Position numbers and translations under genes: made by a program
Shown: positions 9,589 to 18,635 of the stretch, one piece after another
Position numbering within the stretch: the stretch's first letter is position 1
Layout: each line of letters begins with the position of its first letter
NCBI RefSeq assembly: GCF_001672815.1
Contig: NZ_LZKK01000044.1
Location: 1-56,252, forward strand
Origin: Mycobacterium sp. E796
Lineage (GTDB): Bacteria; Actinomycetota; Actinomycetes; Mycobacteriales; Mycobacteriaceae
Length of the DNA: 56,252 bases
Reading direction: 5' to 3'
Notes under the pieces: generated by a model
What the model saw: the letters and a program-made list of their open reading frames with translations, nothing else
The model's database searches: none
Told to the model about the DNA's origin: nothing

Positions 9589-11127
9589 GTGGCCGTCGCC
9601 CCGTCGAACGAGCGGATGATCGCAGGCGTCGCCGCCGCGTCCGTCTCGCTCGGGGTCGCCCAGCTGGTGGGCATCCCATTCGGCGCGCAGGCCGACGCGC
9701 GTGCCGCGATCGGCGCGGTGGCCGTCGACGTGACGCCCGGGCCCGTCAAAGAGTGGGCGATTCAGACCCTCGGCTCCCTGGACAAGCCCTTCGTGGCCGT
9801 CGTCGTGCTCGTGGCGATCGCCACGATCGCCGCCATCGCGGGAAGCTTCGAGACTGCGCGCCGCCCCGTCGGGAGCGTCACGATCGCAGTGGCGGGCGTC
9901 CTCGGATGCCTCGCGGTCTTGTCACGGCCGGGCACGACGGCCGTCGACACGATCCCGACGCTCGTCGGTGCCGCCTGCGGCGTGGCGACCCTTCGTTTGC
10001 TGAGCCGTCGGATCTGGTCGGGGTCGGACGGCGGGGCCACCGACGACGACCCGGACGCGGGCAGGCGCAGGCTGGTCATGCTGGGGCTGCTCGGGTTCGG
10101 GGTGGTCAGCGGCGTGGCGGGTGCGGTCGTCACGCGGTTGGTGCATTCGGTGGCCGCCGACCGCACCGGCTTTGCGCTTCCCCGCCCGCGCACGCCGGCG
10201 CCACCGATTCCCGCCGACGTGCAACCGAACGGCGTTGCGCTGCCGAGCTTTATCACGCCCAGCGCCGACTTCTACCGCGTGGACACCGCACTGACCGTTC
10301 CGCAGCTCAGCCACGGCGACTGGCGGCTGCGCATCCACGGCATGGTGGACCGCGAAACCACCTACAGCTTCGACGACCTGGCCCGCTTCGACGTCGTCGA
10401 AACGGTGACGACGCTGACCTGCGTATCGAATCCCGTTGGCGGAAACCTGATTTCGACCGGTGTCTGGACCGGCTACCGGGTGGCCGATCTGCTCGCCGCG
10501 GCCGGGGTGCACGCGGACGCCGACATGGTGCTCTCGACGTCGATTGACGGGTTCACCGCGGGCACGCCCGTTCAGGCGCTCACCGATGGCCGCGCCGCGC
10601 TGCTGGCGGTGGGCCTGAACGGTCAGCCGCTGCCAATCGAGCACGGCTACCCGGCCCGGCTGGTGGTACCCGGGCTCTACGGCTACGTGTCGGCGACCAA
10701 GTGGGTCGTCGACGTGGAGCTGACCCGCTTCGACAGGGCGAAGGCGTACTGGACGCGGCAGGGCTGGGCGCCGCGCGCGCCCATCAAGACCGAGTCGCGC
10801 ATCGACGTGCCGAAGGATGGTCAGCAGGTGCCCACGGGTCCCGTGGTCTTCGGCGGTGTCGCGTGGGCGCAGAATCGCGGCGTCCGGGCGGTCGAGGTCC
10901 TCATCGACGACGGGGTCTGGCAGCCCGCCGAGCAGGGCGCCAGTTATTCCAACGACACGTGGCGGTTGTGGCGATTTCCGTGGCAAGCGAAAAGCCCTGG
11001 GAGGCACACCATCACCGTGCGCGCCACCGACAACACCGGAGCCACCCAAACGGCGGACCAGGTCGGCAGCGTCCCGGACGGCGCCACCGGCTGGCACACA
11101 GTGGACTTCACCGTCGTGCAGGCGTGA
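9589..11127 (+). CDS. Membrane-anchored molybdopterin oxidoreductase (sulfite oxidase-like)
   Basis: The protein has 512 residues from the GTG at 9589; the TANNNT box 6 nt upstream supports this start. The first ~185 residues form four or five hydrophobic helices (about 8-28, 67-87, 95-111, 121-138 and 161-182). An oxidoreductase molybdopterin-binding domain follows from about residue 225 (GDWRLRIHGMVDR). Cys278 (TLTCVSNPVGG) would ligate molybdenum. A Mo-co dimerisation Ig-like domain ends the protein (GVAWAQNRGVRAVEVLIDDG). The layout resembles M. tuberculosis Rv0218. It probably acts on the outer face of the membrane, feeding electrons to or from the respiratory chain. The substrate is unknown. 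Confidence 0.88.
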   Translation: MAVAPSNERMIAGVAAASVSLGVAQLVGIPFGAQADARAAIGAVAVDVTPGPVKEWAIQTLGSLDKPFVAVVVLVAIATIAAIAGSFETARRPVGSVTIAVAGVLGCLAVLSRPGTTAVDTIPTLVGAACGVATLRLLSRRIWSGSDGGATDDDPDAGRRRLVMLGLLGFGVVSGVAGAVVTRLVHSVAADRTGFALPRPRTPAPPIPADVQPNGVALPSFITPSADFYRVDTALTVPQLSHGDWRLRIHGMVDRETTYSFDDLARFDVVETVTTLTCVSNPVGGNLISTGVWTGYRVADLLAAAGVHADADMVLSTSIDGFTAGTPVQALTDGRAALLAVGLNGQPLPIEHGYPARLVVPGLYGYVSATKWVVDVELTRFDRAKAYWTRQGWAPRAPIKTESRIDVPKDGQQVPTGPVVFGGVAWAQNRGVRAVEVLIDDGVWQPAEQGASYSNDTWRLWRFPWQAKSPGRHTITVRATDNTGATQTADQVGSVPDGATGWHTVDFTVVQA

Positions 11128-11128
11128 A

Positions 11129-11329
11129 CTACTTTGCCGAAAGCTTCCGCCAGCTGAACACCACGATCGCGAGGCCGACCAGCACCGTGATGGGCCCGAT
11201 GATCGACCAGGTCGTGGTGTTGCTCATCGGGCTACCGAGGAGCACCCCGAATCCCTGCAGCGCCCAGATCAGACCGAACAGCGCGACCAGCAACCCGAAC
11301 GCGAGCGTAACCACGAAAGTCCTTCGCAT
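11129..11329 (-). CDS. Small two-helix membrane protein
   Basis: This 66-residue protein starts MRRTFVVTLAFGLLVALFGL, with a basic N terminus and a first hydrophobic helix at about 4-30. A polar loop (GSPMSNTTT) is followed by a second helix at about 41-58 and a basic tail, SWRKLSAK. The stop lies 1 nt from the stop of the convergent oxidoreductase gene. I do not recognise a family. The hydrophobic pattern and tight packing support a real gene. Confidence 0.65.
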   Translation of the reverse strand: MRRTFVVTLAFGLLVALFGLIWALQGFGVLLGSPMSNTTTWSIIGPITVLVGLAIVVFSWRKLSAK

Positions 11330-11352
11330 AGGGGCAGGCTACGCGCCGCGTC

Positions 11353-11444
11353 GAGTGTGCGGTCAAGGCTTCCCGTGTGCACTGGCGGCGGAGAATACGC
11401 CGAATCCCCACCCTGGGCTCACGCTCAAAGCCCTGATTGCACAA
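11353..11444. repeat. ~90-bp imperfect palindromic repeat, copy A
   Basis: This copy has two direct GTGTGC half-sites 20 bp apart at the left (11355 and 11375) and an inverted GCACAA at the right (11439). Inner arms GGTCAAGGCTT and AAAGCCCTGATT are partly complementary. The spacing matches copies B (13074-13165) and C (22885-22974). It lies between the small membrane gene and the second P450. Confidence 0.7.
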
Positions 11445-11550
11445 CCGCCGAACGCACCGAAACTGAGGTAGTCCACTACGCGTGTGATGCGGTCCCCCGC
11501 CGCCAAGGCTTGTGGTGAAAGCACTTCACCGCCGACCTCTGGGGACCACC

Positions 11551-12789
11551 ATGACCATCACGGTTGATGCACCGAGCTACCCGAGCGTGTTCGATGCCGG
11601 CCTCCCGAGGATCAACTACGAGCACTGCCAGAGCCTGGATGGGGCGCACGAAATCCTCCGGGCAGCGCGACGCCAGGCCCCGATCGCCCTCAGCCCGCAC
11701 GGGCCGGAGCTGCTGACGTATGAACTGGTCAAAACCGTGCTGCGCGACCCCCGATTCCGGATGCCGCAAGGCATGTTCCTGGCTTCCCAAGGCATCACCA
11801 GCGGCCCGTTGTGGCAGCGCGTCGCGACCAGCTTGATCAGCCTCGACGGGCCCGAGCACCAACGGCTGCGACGACTGGTGTCCCAAGCCTTCACGCCGCG
11901 CGCCACCGCACGGCTGCGCACGACCATCGTCGATGTGATGACCGAGCTGGTGGACCGCCACGCCGCTACGGGACGCTGCGAGGTCGTCACCGGCATCGCT
12001 CGGCAGTATCCGATCCCGATCATCTGCGCACTGTTGGGCGCCCCGGCCGAGGATTGGCAGCTGTTCTCGGACTGGACCGACGACGTCTTCAAGGCGTTCA
12101 GCTGGGAGGTTGCCGCTCACGAGCGGACCATCCTGGCCGCATGGCAGGATCTCGACGCCTACATCGACGACATGGTCGCCCAGCGGCGCCACCGGCTCAC
12201 CGACGACCTGATCTCCGAGCTCATCCGGGCCGAGGACGACGGCGATCGCCTCAGCGCCGACGAACTCCGAATGCTGGCGGCCGGCCTGCTGGTCGCCGGC
12301 ACCGACACCACCCGCAACCAGCTGGCGGCGTCCGTGCAGGCGCTGTGCGAGCACCCCGATCAGTGGGAGCTGCTGGCCCAGAATCCCGAGCTCGCCAACA
12401 AGGCGGTCGAAGAGACGATGCGTCATTCACCGATCGCGGCGGCGACCCTGCGCACCGCCCGGGAGGACGTCGAAATCGCCGGGTTCATGATCCCGGCCGG
12501 CACGCTGGTCATCGCCAACACCGCCGCCGCGAACCGCGATCCCGCCGTGTACGACGAACCCGACCGCCTCGACATCACCCGGGAAGGCGCACCGCCGATG
12601 CAGACGTTCGGCGCCGGCATGCACTACTGCCTGGGCGCCAACCTGGCCCGACTCGAGCTGGCCGAAGCGCTGGCGATCATGACCCGGCGCATGCCCAACG
12701 CCCGACGGACCGGTCCGGCCCCATGGAAGCCCCTCGACGGACTGAGCGGTCCCGTGGCACTGCCGATCCAATTCGATCCGGGACATTGA
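11551..12789 (+). CDS. Cytochrome P450
   Basis: This is a 412-residue P450 from the ATG at 11551 (MTITVDAPSY), with CTGGGGA upstream. An in-frame upstream GTG at 11512 would add 13 basic residues and is less likely. The I-helix reads AGTDTT (249-254), the K-helix ExxR is 288-291, and the heme cysteine is Cys360 in FGAGMHYCLG. It stands alone, with no ferredoxin or reductase beside it, so it must borrow redox partners, possibly the ferredoxins elsewhere in the window. Subfamily and substrate are not recognised. Confidence 0.93.
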   Translation: MTITVDAPSYPSVFDAGLPRINYEHCQSLDGAHEILRAARRQAPIALSPHGPELLTYELVKTVLRDPRFRMPQGMFLASQGITSGPLWQRVATSLISLDGPEHQRLRRLVSQAFTPRATARLRTTIVDVMTELVDRHAATGRCEVVTGIARQYPIPIICALLGAPAEDWQLFSDWTDDVFKAFSWEVAAHERTILAAWQDLDAYIDDMVAQRRHRLTDDLISELIRAEDDGDRLSADELRMLAAGLLVAGTDTTRNQLAASVQALCEHPDQWELLAQNPELANKAVEETMRHSPIAAATLRTAREDVEIAGFMIPAGTLVIANTAAANRDPAVYDEPDRLDITREGAPPMQTFGAGMHYCLGANLARLELAEALAIMTRRMPNARRTGPAPWKPLDGLSGPVALPIQFDPGH

Positions 12790-12792
12790 TCG

Positions 12793-13041
12793 CTATCGCG
12801 CGGTTCGGATGACGAACGCATCGATGCTCTCGTCGTAACCGACCATCTCGTCCACGAACAGTTCCCCGACCGTGTGGCCGTCCTCGGCAACCGCGATAAA
12901 GCGCGCTGCCTCCTCGTCGTATGTCACCGACCCTTGCACGAACATCGCCGCCACCTCGTGCCCGTCGGCTCCGAAAACGACAAGCTTCAACCCTCCGGCA
13001 TCCTTGACGTACTGCGCCGCTTCGGCACGGGTCTTGGCCAT
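12793..13041 (-). CDS. Hypothetical protein, 82 residues
   Basis: The start is the ATG at 13041, with GGAAGG about 10 nt upstream; the open frame beyond it crosses a repeat element and is ignored. The protein is acidic and soluble, with no membrane segment. It reads as two similar beta-rich halves: LKLVVFGADGHEVAAMFVQGSVTYDEE, and a second half with AEDGHTVGELFVDEMVGYDE. This suggests an internal duplication. It is convergent with the P450, with 3 nt between stops. No family is recognised. Confidence 0.65.
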   Translation of the reverse strand: MAKTRAEAAQYVKDAGGLKLVVFGADGHEVAAMFVQGSVTYDEEAARFIAVAEDGHTVGELFVDEMVGYDESIDAFVIRTAR

Positions 13042-13073
13042 CGCTTGGGTTTCCTTCCGCTGGTGGGCGCGTT

Positions 13074-13165
13074 GAGTGTGCGCTGACGGCTTCGAGTGTG
13101 CGCTGGTGGCCGCAGATCCGCGAAATCTCCGCCATGGACTCCCACGGAAAGCCGTCGGCACACGC
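13074..13165. repeat. ~90-bp imperfect palindromic repeat, copy B
   Basis: This is the clearest copy. GTGTGCGCTGACGGCTT at 13076-13092 is matched by the inverted AAGCCGTCGGCACAC near 13149-13163. A second direct GTGTGC lies 20 bp inside the left arm, at 13096. It lies upstream of the 82-residue gene and the amidohydrolase, in a divergent gap. Confidence 0.75.
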
Positions 13166-13234
13166 CCAGTCAACTTTATATTGATTGCATAGATAGCATT
13201 GACAGCGCCGGAAATCCGACGATAGTCATCAGGT

Positions 13235-14425
13235 ATGGCGCTGCTGCCAGACCCTGATCCCCGGCAGCGACAGCACGTCGTGATCTCGGTGGACGACCAC
13301 GTCATCGAGCCGCCCGATCTGTTCATCGGCCGGCTGCCCGCGGCGCTGTCCGACCGCGCCCCGCGGGTCGTCGAGACGGACGACGGGCGCCAGGTGTGGC
13401 GCTACGAGGGCCGCGAGTATCCCAACATCGGCCTCAACGCGGTGATCGGACGACCCCGCGAGGAATGGAGCATGGAAGCCGCCCGGTTCGACGAAATGCG
13501 GCCCGGCTGTTGGGATGTCGACGCCCGCATCGCCGACATGGACCTCGCCGGCATCTGGGCGTCGCTGAACTTCCCGTCGCTGATCGCCGGGTTCGCCGGC
13601 ACCGTCTTCTGGAAGAGTGACGACCTGGAGCTGGGCCTGGCCACGCTGCGGGCCTGGAACGACTGGCAGCTCGAGGCGTGGGCCGGCGCCTACCCCGACC
13701 GGATCATCCCGCTGCAGCTGCCGTGGCTGGCCGACCCCCAACTCGCGCCCGAGGAGGTCCGGCGCAACGCGGCGCGCGGCTTCAAGGCGGTGAGCTTCCC
13801 GGAGCTGCCGGCCCAATGCGGGGTCGGAAGCCTGCACAGCGGCGTGTGGGATCCGTTCTTCGCCGCCTGCGAGGAGACCGGCACCGTGGTGTGCCTGCAC
13901 ACCGGCTCCGCGCAGTGGGCGCCAATCCCCGCCCCGGACACGCCTTTTGAAACCATCACCACCCTGTTCCCGGTGAATGGTCTGGTCGCGTGCGCGGACA
14001 TGCTGTGGTCGGGGATCCCGGTGCGGTTCCCGGGGCTCAACATCACGCTGGCCGAGGGCGGTCTCGGCTGGGCGGCCATGCTCGGCGACCGCGCAGATTA
14101 CGTTCTGGCGCACTCCGCTTCGGGCCACGAGGGCGGCGCGTGGAAGAGCGACCTGCTGCCCAGCGAGGTGCTGCGGCGCAACTTCTGGTTCTGCTCGATC
14201 GACGACCCGCACGCGTTCGGCGCGCTCGACGCGATCGGGGCCGACCGCGTCCTGGTCGAAAGCGACTACCCGCACGCCGACTCGACGTGGCCCGACACCC
14301 AGGAGGTGGTGGCGCGCAACGTCGCGGGCCTGTCGGCGGAGGACGCGGCCCGGATCACCCACCGCAACGCCGCACAGTTGTTCGGCCACCCGCTGCCCGA
14401 CGACGGGTGGCTCGCCAGAACGTAG
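13235..14425 (+). CDS. Amidohydrolase-2 family metal-dependent hydrolase
   Basis: This is a 396-residue TIM-barrel protein. Its opening, VVISVDDHVIEPPDLF, replaces the usual HxH with DDH, as in decarboxylase/hydrolase members related to ACMSD. Further motifs are VVCLHTGS (strand with metal histidine) and VLVESDYPHADSTWP near the C terminus, the typical SDYPH acid loop. Reactions in this group include decarboxylation or C-C cleavage of aromatic acids and amide hydrolysis; which one applies here cannot be told. A D-aminoacylase-like gene follows 11 nt downstream, so they form an operon. Confidence 0.85.
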   Translation: MALLPDPDPRQRQHVVISVDDHVIEPPDLFIGRLPAALSDRAPRVVETDDGRQVWRYEGREYPNIGLNAVIGRPREEWSMEAARFDEMRPGCWDVDARIADMDLAGIWASLNFPSLIAGFAGTVFWKSDDLELGLATLRAWNDWQLEAWAGAYPDRIIPLQLPWLADPQLAPEEVRRNAARGFKAVSFPELPAQCGVGSLHSGVWDPFFAACEETGTVVCLHTGSAQWAPIPAPDTPFETITTLFPVNGLVACADMLWSGIPVRFPGLNITLAEGGLGWAAMLGDRADYVLAHSASGHEGGAWKSDLLPSEVLRRNFWFCSIDDPHAFGALDAIGADRVLVESDYPHADSTWPDTQEVVARNVAGLSAEDAARITHRNAAQLFGHPLPDDGWLART

Positions 14426-14436
14426 GAGGCCCGCAC

Positions 14437-16158
14437 GTGCTTGACTTGTTGATCCGCGACGCCGAGATCGTCGACGGCACCGGCGCGCCCGCCCGCCACG
14501 GCGACGTCGGCGTCAGCAACGGGCGCATCGTCGCCGTCGGTGACGTCGACGAGATGGCCACCAAAACCGTTGACGCCCAAGGGCAGACACTCGCGCCGGG
14601 GTTCGTCGACCTGCACACCCACTACGACGCGCAGCTGTTCTGGGACCCGACCGCCAGCCCGTCGGTGCAGCACGGCGTCACGACCGTCTTCGGCGGCAAC
14701 TGCGGGTTCACGCTGGCGCCCGCGGCGCCCGACCAACACGACTACCTCACCCGGATGCTGGCGCGGGTGGAGGGGATGCCGCTGGACGCGCTGCGGGCCG
14801 GCCTCGACTGGGGCTGGGCATCGTTCAGCGACTGGCTGGGCCGCCTGGAGGGCCACACCGCGGTCAATGCCGGTTTCCTGGTTGGCCATTCGGCGCTGCG
14901 GCTGGCCGCGATGGGCGCCGACGCCGTGGGCGGCGAGGCCACACCGGAACACATCGACAAGATGGTCGCGGTGTTGCACGACGCGCTGGCCGCAGGGGCG
15001 CTCGGGCTGTCGACCTCGCAGTCGCCCACCCACAACGACGGTGCCGGGCAACCGGTTCCGTCGCGCAGCGCTTCGCGCGACGAGCTGGTGACACTCGCGG
15101 GCGCACTCCGCGACCATCCGGGCACCACACTGGAGGCCATCATCCCCGGCTGCCTGTCCGGCTTCACCGACGACGACATCGCGCTGCTGACCGACATGTC
15201 GGTGGCCGCGGACCGCCCGCTGAACTGGAACCTGCTCGGCGTCTCGGCGGCCAACCCGGCCGGGCACGAAAAGCAGTTGCGCGCCTTCGACGCCTCGGCC
15301 CGACGCGGCGGCCGGGTGGTCGCGCTGACCCTGCCGCAGGCCATGAAGATCCGGCTGTCTTTCCTGTCCGGCTTCGTCCTCGACGGGCTGCCGGGCTGGC
15401 GCGACACGATGCACCTGCCGGTGCCCGAACGCCTTGTCGCGCTTGCCGATCCGCAGGTGCGCCGCCGCCTCGCCGAGGGCGCCGCGTCCAAGGAGGCGGG
15501 CATGCTGCGCGGGCTGGCGCAGTGGGACCGCCTCGTCATCGTGGAGACGTTCGCCCCCGCGAACGCCGACGCGACCGGCCGCAGCGTCGGCGCGATCGCC
15601 GCCACCCGCGGTGGCGAACCCTTCGACACGCTGCTGGACATCGTGATCGCCGACGAGCTGCGCACCGGCCTGTCCCCGCCGCTGACCGGCGACGACGCGG
15701 CCGACTGGCGGGCGCGCGCCGAAGTGTGGCACCACCCGGGTGCGGTAATCGGCGGCTCGGACGCCGGAGCCCACCTCGACATGATGTGCGGCGCCATCTA
15801 CACGACGTCGCTTTTGGGCCGGGGCGTCCGCGAGCATCAGGTGGTGACGCTCGAGGAGGCGGTCCGGCTGATCACCGACGTGCCGGCCCGGTTCTACGGG
15901 CTGACCGAACGCGGCCGCATCGAGCCCGGCTGGCACGCCGACCTGGTGCTGTTCGACCCGGCCACGGTCGACCACGGGCCCGAGCGCACCCGCTACGACC
16001 TGCCCGCCGGCGCGCCGCGGCTGGTCGCCGACGCGTTCGGCATCACCTCGGTGCTGGTCGGTGGCGTCGAGGTGTGCCGCGACGGCGGCGCCACCGGCGC
16101 CCTGCCCGGGACCGTGTTGCGGTCCGGCCGCGACACCGAGACGGTCACGCCCTCGTGA
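14437..16158 (+). CDS. N-acyl-D-amino-acid deacylase family amidohydrolase
   Basis: This is a 573-residue amidohydrolase-3 enzyme. It uses a GTG start at 14437 with a good TAGGAGG (14423-14429). The metal site opens with DLHTHYDAQLFWDP, a strand LVGHSALR follows, and the catalytic aspartate loop is GGSDAGAHLDMM. The C-terminal small beta domain (GRIEPGWHADLVLFDP) is typical. D-aminoacylases hydrolyse N-acyl-D-amino acids, but many actinobacterial members are of unknown specificity. It is co-transcribed with the preceding amidohydrolase, and both may act on one amide-containing compound. It is convergent with the TetR gene. Confidence 0.87.
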   Translation: MLDLLIRDAEIVDGTGAPARHGDVGVSNGRIVAVGDVDEMATKTVDAQGQTLAPGFVDLHTHYDAQLFWDPTASPSVQHGVTTVFGGNCGFTLAPAAPDQHDYLTRMLARVEGMPLDALRAGLDWGWASFSDWLGRLEGHTAVNAGFLVGHSALRLAAMGADAVGGEATPEHIDKMVAVLHDALAAGALGLSTSQSPTHNDGAGQPVPSRSASRDELVTLAGALRDHPGTTLEAIIPGCLSGFTDDDIALLTDMSVAADRPLNWNLLGVSAANPAGHEKQLRAFDASARRGGRVVALTLPQAMKIRLSFLSGFVLDGLPGWRDTMHLPVPERLVALADPQVRRRLAEGAASKEAGMLRGLAQWDRLVIVETFAPANADATGRSVGAIAATRGGEPFDTLLDIVIADELRTGLSPPLTGDDAADWRARAEVWHHPGAVIGGSDAGAHLDMMCGAIYTTSLLGRGVREHQVVTLEEAVRLITDVPARFYGLTERGRIEPGWHADLVLFDPATVDHGPERTRYDLPAGAPRLVADAFGITSVLVGGVEVCRDGGATGALPGTVLRSGRDTETVTPS

Positions 16159-16182
16159 CGCCGGCCGCCCTGCCGGTCGAGT

Positions 16183-16767
16183 TCACTCCCGCTTGACCAG
16201 CGCGTGCCAGGCCATGTCGGCGACCGCCTCGCCGTAGCGATCGTCGATAGGCAAATCGGAGTAAAGAACGCGAACGTTCAGCGGCGCCAGCACGATTTGC
16301 ACGGCCGCCAGGGTGTTCACCCCGGCACGCAGTTCGCCGCGTTCCCTGGCCCGGTCGATGACCGCGCGTAAAGCAGCAAACCGTGCCTGCCACACCAATA
16401 TTCGGGTTTCTTCGTCGTGATGGCCGGGACGTTCCATGACGAGCGCCCGCGTGAAGGCGCGACCCTCCGCGGAGTTGAGCCGCGCAATCGCTCTTCGCGC
16501 GAACGCCAGCAGGTCTGAACGCAACGAACCGGTGTCCGGTACCGCACTGAAGGCCTCGGCGTCGGCGAGGGCCGCATCGACGATGAGTCGCTGCCGGCTG
16601 CCCCAGTAGCGGTAGACCATCGCGGGATCGAGGTGATGGCGCTCGGCCATCGCCTCGATGCTGAACCGCTCCACACCCCAGCGGACCAGCTCATCGAGCG
16701 CCGCCGGCATCACCCGCGCCCGGACATCCGCGGGGACGGGCTCATCGAGTGGCTGAGACGGCTGCAT
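16183..16767 (-). CDS. TetR-family transcriptional regulator
   Basis: This is a 194-residue protein. The N-terminal helix-turn-helix covers about residues 15-60 (FSIEAMAERHHLDPAMVYRYWGSRQRLIVDA), where MVYRYW is the recognition-helix signature. The remainder is an all-helical ligand-binding domain. It converges with the deacylase gene and lies 21 bp downstream of the RNase H/phosphatase gene on the same strand, so it may be read from that operon or from its own promoter in the short gap. It may control the amidohydrolases, but no shared operator was seen. Confidence 0.87.
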   Translation of the reverse strand: MQPSQPLDEPVPADVRARVMPAALDELVRWGVERFSIEAMAERHHLDPAMVYRYWGSRQRLIVDAALADAEAFSAVPDTGSLRSDLLAFARRAIARLNSAEGRAFTRALVMERPGHHDEETRILVWQARFAALRAVIDRARERGELRAGVNTLAAVQIVLAPLNVRVLYSDLPIDDRYGEAVADMAWHALVKRE

Positions 16768-16788
16768 CGATCGACCCCTATCGCCCGC

Positions 16789-17901
16789 CTACAAGTAGCC
16801 CGTCTGGTTCACCAGCCGCACCGACGATGCCCCATCCGAATAAAACTCTGCGATGCTCAGCGAGGCCAGGTCAAGATGCAGCCGGTAAAGGATCCCTGGC
16901 CCCGCGTCCAGCGCCAGCCGCAGCAGCATCTTGATCGGCGTCACATGGGACACCACCAGCACCGTCGCGCCCTGGTGTGCTTCCATGACCCGTTCGCGCA
17001 CCCGCAGCACCCGGTCGAGCACGGCGTCAAAGCTTTCGCCGCCCGGCGGAGTCGTGCCGGTGTCGCGCAGCCACCGCCGGTGCAGTTCCGGATCACGTTC
17101 GGCCGCTTCGGCGAACGTCAGCCCCTCCCACGCCCCGAAATCCGTTTCGATCAGGTCGTCGTCGACCGTGACGTCCAGCCCGAGCGCCTTGGCGGCCGTC
17201 GCCGCGGTGTCGTAGGCCCGTTGCAGCGGCGAGGAAATCACCGCGGCGATCCCGCCGCGCTCCGCCATGTAGCGCGCCGCGGCCCCCGCCTGCTGGCGTC
17301 CCACCTCCGTCAGCGCCGGGTTGCCGCGCCCCGAGTAGCGGCGCTCCACCGACAGTTCGGTCTGCCCGTGCCGCAGCAACAGCAGCCGGGTCGGCGTGCC
17401 CCGCGCCCCGGTCCAGCCGGGCGACGTCCTGGCCTCGGCCGCAACACTTTCCGTAGGCTCGGCCGGCGCCTCGGATTCCACCGAGTCGTCGCCGATATCC
17501 GCCGCGGCGTCCATCGCCTCGTTCGCCAGCCGATCGGCGTGCGAGTTCTGGGCCCGCGGCACCCAGGCGTAGGAGACCCGGTCGAACCGCGACGCCAGCT
17601 TTCGGGCCTGCGCATGCAGCTCGATCAGGTCGGGATGTTTCACCTTCCACCGCCCGGACATCTGCTCGACCACCAGCTTGGAGTCCAAGAAGGCCGCGAC
17701 CTCGGTGGCACCCATTTGCAGCGCGTCGTCCAAACCGGCTATCAGGCCGCGGTATTCGGCGACATTGTTGGTCGCCACGCCGATGGCCTGTTTCGTTTCG
17801 GCCAGCACCGTCGAGCGGTCCGCGGTGCGGACCACCGCACCATACCCGGCCGGTCCGGGGTTGCCGCGCGACCCCCCGTCGGCTTCGACGATGACCTTCA
17901 C
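16789..17901 (-). CDS. Bifunctional RNase H1 / phosphoglycerate mutase-like phosphatase
   Basis: This 370-residue fusion is equivalent to M. tuberculosis Rv2228c. The N-terminal ~140 residues are RNase H type I (VEADGGSRGNPGPAGYGAVV; AEYRGLIAGLDDALQMG; SHADRLANEAMD), which cleaves RNA in RNA-DNA hybrids. After an acidic alanine-rich linker, residues from about 168 form a histidine phosphatase domain (LLLLRHGQTELS, with RHG). In M. tuberculosis this half has been linked to alpha-ribazole phosphatase activity in cobalamin synthesis, which fits cobC in the same operon. The GTG start at 17901 overlaps the preceding stop by 4 nt. Confidence 0.93.
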   Translation of the reverse strand: MKVIVEADGGSRGNPGPAGYGAVVRTADRSTVLAETKQAIGVATNNVAEYRGLIAGLDDALQMGATEVAAFLDSKLVVEQMSGRWKVKHPDLIELHAQARKLASRFDRVSYAWVPRAQNSHADRLANEAMDAAADIGDDSVESEAPAEPTESVAAEARTSPGWTGARGTPTRLLLLRHGQTELSVERRYSGRGNPALTEVGRQQAGAAARYMAERGGIAAVISSPLQRAYDTAATAAKALGLDVTVDDDLIETDFGAWEGLTFAEAAERDPELHRRWLRDTGTTPPGGESFDAVLDRVLRVRERVMEAHQGATVLVVSHVTPIKMLLRLALDAGPGILYRLHLDLASLSIAEFYSDGASSVRLVNQTGYL

Positions 17902-18635
17902 TGGTCGAACCCCTTGACCCGCAACAGGATCGCACCGCACTCCGGGCAGCGCACCAGCTCGTCTTCCGGGGCGGCCGAGATGCGGGACAGTTCGCCGCGG
18001 CCGATCTCGATCCGGCAGGCGCCGCAGCGATGCCCGAGCAACGGCCCGGCCCCCGGACCTCCCCTGGCGCGCTGCCGCTCGTACATGGCGGACAGCGCGG
18101 GATCCAGCTCCGCGGACACGGCGTCGCGTCGCGACGAACGAGCCTGGCGGGCCTCGTCGATCTCGGCGATCGCGGCGTCGAGGGCCTGCTGGGCGCCGGC
18201 CAGTTCGGACTGCAGCGCCTCGACGGCCCGCTGCTCGCTGTCCAGCTGGGCCTGCAGCTCCTCGCGGCGTTCCATCACCTCCAGCATCGAGTCCTCGAGG
18301 CTGGTTTGACGCCGAAGCAGGGTCTCGAGCTCGTGCTGCAGATCCGACAGTTGCTTGGCGTCGGTGGCACCGGATTTGAGCATCGAGCGGTCCCGGTCCT
18401 CGCGTTGCCGCACCGCCTCGATCTCCGACTCGAACCGCGACACCTGGGCGTCCAAGTCTTCCAGCGCAATTCGCAGCGCACCCAGCCGATCGGCGGCCGC
18501 GGTGTGGTCGGCGCGGATCCGCTCCACGGCCTCCTGCTCGGGCAGATGGCTGGCCTGGTGCGCGATGCGAGACAGCTCGGCGTCCAGTTTCGACAACTCG
18601 AGTAGCGAAAGTTGCTGTGCGACCTCAGCTTTCAT
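17898..18635 (-). CDS. Coiled-coil protein with C4-type zinc ribbon
   Basis: This 245-residue protein is equivalent to Rv2229c. Residues from about 10 to 180 are heptad-rich and charged, predicting a long antiparallel coiled coil. The C-terminal ~45 residues hold two Cys pairs ([13 protein letters not shown] and [11 protein letters not shown]) that form a zinc ribbon. The family is thought to bind nucleic acid. Start and stop overlap the neighbours by 4 nt each, so the gene is coupled within the NIF3 - zinc ribbon - RNase H operon. Confidence 0.92.
   Translation of the reverse strand: MKAEVAQQLSLLELSKLDAELSRIAHQASHLPEQEAVERIRADHTAAADRLGALRIALEDLDAQVSRFESEIEAVRQREDRDRSMLKSGATDAKQLSDLQHELETLLRRQTSLEDSMLEVMERREELQAQLDSEQRAVEALQSELAGAQQALDAAIAEIDEARQARSSRRDAVSAELDPALSAMYERQRARGGPGAGPLLGHRCGACRIEIGRGELSRISAAPEDELVRCPECGAILLRVKGFDQ

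Noticed and set aside
14266..15975. A 569-codon frame antisense to the D-aminoacylase gene
   Set aside because: It is a shadow frame; the plus strand holds a complete enzyme with catalytic motifs and a good ribosome binding site.
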